NCBI RefSeq assembly: GCF_026241095.1 | Contig: NZ_JAPFGB010000012.1 | Span: 1 to 64,000, forward strand | DNA: 64,000 nt | Source of the DNA: Saccharopolyspora sp. NFXS83 | GTDB taxonomy: Bacteria; Actinomycetota; Actinomycetes; Mycobacteriales; Pseudonocardiaceae | Direction: 5' to 3' | Shown here: piece after piece, positions 62,227-64,000 of the stretch | Layout: every line of letters begins with the position of its first letter | Position numbering within the stretch: position 1 is the first letter of the stretch | Made by a program: the position numbers and the translations under genes | Notes under the pieces: generated by a model | Told to the model about the DNA's origin: nothing | The model's database searches: none | What the model saw: the letters and a program-made list of their open reading frames with translations, nothing else

Positions 62227-63044
62227 CCGGTGGCTCCGTCCGCCGTCTCCGCGCTCGTGGTGTCGACGACCGCCGCGCGCTCCCGGATGATCTCGGGCAC
62301 GGCCGAGCGGTGCTCCTGGCGTTCCACCAGCGGCAGCGAGCGCAGTTGCCGCTCCATGTGCCACTGCAGGTGCGCGGCGACGAGCCCGCTGCCCTCGCGG
62401 CGCACCGCCTCGGTGCTCTGCTGGGCGCCGTCCCAATCGCCGTGCAGCAGGGCTTCCAGCAGCGGCAGCGTCTGCGGTGCGGGGCGCGCGGAGCCGGTGG
62501 GCCGGCAGTCGACGCACATCGTCCCGCCGCCCTGCACGTTGAACGCGGCGTGCGGCCCGGCGCTGCCGCAGCGGGCGCATTCGCTGAGCGCGGGCGCCCA
62601 GCCCGCGTAGTACATCGCGCGCAGCAGGAACGCGTCGAGCACCAGCGACGGGTCCCGCTCCCGCCCGGACAGCGCCCGCAGCGCGCCGGTGACCAGCAGG
62701 TACAGCCGGAGCACGGGTTCGCCTTCTTCAGCGGCGAGCCGGTCGACGGTCTCCAGCACGGCGCAGCCCGCGGTGTAGCGCTGGTAGTCGTCGACGATGT
62801 GCACGCCGAACGCGTCCAGCGTCTGCACCTGGGTGATCACGTCGAGGGTGCGCCCGGTGTGCAGCTGCACGTCGACGTGGCAGAACGGTTCGACGCGGGC
62901 ACCGAAGCGCGAGGTGGTGCGGCGCACGCCCTTGGCGACTGCACGCACCTTCCCGTAGCGGCGGGTGAGCAGGGTGATGATCCGATCGGCCTCACCCAGC
63001 TTGTGCACCCGCAGCACGACGCCGGTATCCCGGTAGAGGCTCAC
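62223..63044 (-). CDS. recO: DNA repair protein RecO
   Basis: The 273-residue protein assists RecA loading in recombination repair. It has the N-terminal OB-fold start SLYRDTGVVLRVHKLGEADRIITLLTRRYGKVRAVAKGVRR and a four-Cys zinc finger (Cys156, Cys159, Cys177, Cys180: CARCGS, CVDCR). The acidic C-terminus is normal for actinobacterial RecO. The gene sits upstream of the GNAT gene and uppS as in Mycobacterium tuberculosis, where recO precedes Rv2361c. Confidence 0.93.
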   Translation of the reverse strand: MSLYRDTGVVLRVHKLGEADRIITLLTRRYGKVRAVAKGVRRTTSRFGARVEPFCHVDVQLHTGRTLDVITQVQTLDAFGVHIVDDYQRYTAGCAVLETVDRLAAEEGEPVLRLYLLVTGALRALSGRERDPSLVLDAFLLRAMYYAGWAPALSECARCGSAGPHAAFNVQGGGTMCVDCRPTGSARPAPQTLPLLEALLHGDWDGAQQSTEAVRREGSGLVAAHLQWHMERQLRSLPLVERQEHRSAVPEIIRERAAVVDTTSAETADGATG

Positions 63045-63171
63045 GCGCCCATCGTCCCACTACCGGGCTACCCGACTGCTCCGGGTGAGCCGCTTGGCGC
63101 GAACGCAGGGTGCTCGCCGACGTCCGGCCGTGTCGAGCGGTCGATGCCGGATCGCGGCCGGGCTCAGGGCA

Positions 63172-63591
63172 TCAGACGTACAACGACGTGAACGGCGCGA
63201 ACGGGAGGTTGCGCACGACGGACCAGATCCCGAGCAGGACCAGGGCGGTCAGCGGCGACCAGCGCCAGTTCTCCCACGTCTTGACCTCGCGGCCCCGCCA
63301 CCTGCCGAGGGCCCAGCCCGTCCAGGACCACGCGAAGAACGGGATGAACAGCAGCGCGAGCGCGTTGTAGTGCAACGCGGGGAGCAGGTCCCCGTGCAAC
63401 AGGCTGTAGATCATGCGGGCGCAGCCGCAGCCGGGGCAGTCGAGTCCGAACAGCCATTTGACCGGGCACGGCGGCAGCGGGAACCCGGCGTCCGAGGTCG
63501 GATCGGCGAACCACACGGCCGCGAGGCCCGCGCCACCGATGAGCGCGGTGGCGGCGGGCAGCACCATCGCCCGCGACCGCGCGCTGATCAT
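63172..63591 (-). CDS. DUF2752 membrane protein
   Basis: The 139-residue protein has about three membrane helices and the DUF2752 motif LFGLDCPGCGCARMIYSLLHGDL, with a Cys-x-x-Cys-x-Cys group at the membrane surface. No function is known. The ATG overlaps the stop of the CD225-type gene (ATGA). The pair is common in actinobacteria. Confidence 0.85.
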   Translation of the reverse strand: MISARSRAMVLPAATALIGGAGLAAVWFADPTSDAGFPLPPCPVKWLFGLDCPGCGCARMIYSLLHGDLLPALHYNALALLFIPFFAWSWTGWALGRWRGREVKTWENWRWSPLTALVLLGIWSVVRNLPFAPFTSLYV

Positions 63592-64000
63592 GACCCGGCG
63601 ACTCCCGCGCCCACGATGGCGAACAGGAAGATGAAGTACCCGATGAAGAACAGGACGTAGAGGCCGAGGAACCCGGCCGCGACGAACACGCCGATCTTGC
63701 CCCACTTCTTCGCCTCGTCCGCGCTCTGCTGCGCGAGGTCGGGGCGGCCCTGCATCCACTGCGTGTTCACGTTCAGCGCTTTGATCAGCGCGGGGATGCC
63801 GAACGGCCAGCAAGCGATGATCGCACCGATCGCCCAGCCGAGGTTGTTGTTGATCGGCGCACCAGGTGCCAGACCGGCCTGGGCTTGCAGCGAAGCGGGG
63901 TTCGGCTGGCCGTAGCCCGCGGGCTGGTACGGCGGCGGCTGGACCTGGCCCGCTCGCGCCGGATCGGAGTGCGCGGGATAGGAACCGTACGGATCGGCCC
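63588..64000 (-). CDS. CD225/dispanin-family membrane protein, 5' end outside the window
   Basis: The frame enters from the right edge. A Pro/Tyr/Gln-rich N-terminal tail (PPPYQPAGYGQPNPASLQ) leads into the two-helix CD225/dispanin domain: NNNLGWAIGAIIACWPFGIP, ALIKALNVNTQWMQGRPDLA, and a second helix GVFVAAGFLGLYVLFFIGYF. The true start is beyond the window, so the length is unknown. It is coupled with the DUF2752 gene. Confidence 0.85.
   Translation of the reverse strand, partial: ADPYGSYPAHSDPARAGQVQPPPYQPAGYGQPNPASLQAQAGLAPGAPINNNLGWAIGAIIACWPFGIPALIKALNVNTQWMQGRPDLAQQSADEAKKWGKIGVFVAAGFLGLYVLFFIGYFIFLFAIVGAGVAGS

Overview
The window is high-GC DNA from an actinomycete, most likely a member of the Pseudonocardiales (for example a Saccharopolyspora- or Amycolatopsis-like genome). 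The grounds are GTG and TTG starts, actinobacterial families (DUF3052, DUF3263, DUF3145, F420-dependent oxidoreductases), an actinobacterial FAS-II cluster headed by a FasR-type regulator, and a gene order remembered from Mycobacterium tuberculosis (dnaG, dgt and a nearby tRNA-Asn; glyS divergent from smtB-zur; then uppS and recO). The genus is inference.

Bases 1-13,800 are an accessory, partly decaying block. A minus-strand reactive-sulfur operon (4559 to 727) holds a CstR-type sensor, a small rhodanese, a persulfide dioxygenase-rhodanese fusion, a membrane rhodanese, a TauE-type exporter and a 57-residue zinc-ribbon protein, with two G/C-rich operator palindromes. Next come oxidoreductases, an Rrf2 regulator, an epoxide-hydrolase-like enzyme, an F420 enzyme and a WYL regulator. 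Several promoters share a GTTACA motif. Four genes here are broken: an alpha/beta hydrolase, a methyltransferase, a quinone reductase and an NTF2-like protein.

Bases 13,800-33,400 are core: tRNA-Val, an AhpE-like peroxiredoxin, DUF3052, aceE, an FMN riboswitch with a RibM-type transporter, an amidase, then fasR, fabD-fabH-acpP-fabF and an accD6-like gene. After them lie conserved hypotheticals, a sigma factor with a coupled membrane partner, and an F420-type oxidoreductase.

Bases 33,400-46,500 carry cstA-ybdD, small enzymes, an FKBP, a CAT-anticodon tRNA, an S9 peptidase, argG with a leaderless-looking promoter, a DUF574 methyltransferase, and a shattered tyrosine integrase beside tRNA-Asn, the scar of an old integrated element.

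Bases 46,500-64,000 hold tam with a palindromic operator, dnaG, an ECF41 sigma factor with its carboxymuconolactone decarboxylase-like target and a textbook ECF41 promoter, a serpin, dgt, glyS, smtB-zur, a permease pair with a candidate Zur box, uppS, a GNAT protein, recO, and a DUF2752-CD225 pair cut by the window edge. I found no CRISPR array, rRNA or intact transposon. The best candidates for less-described biology are the extended CstR sulfur operon, the GTTACA regulon, the Zur-box permease operon and several unusual palindromes.
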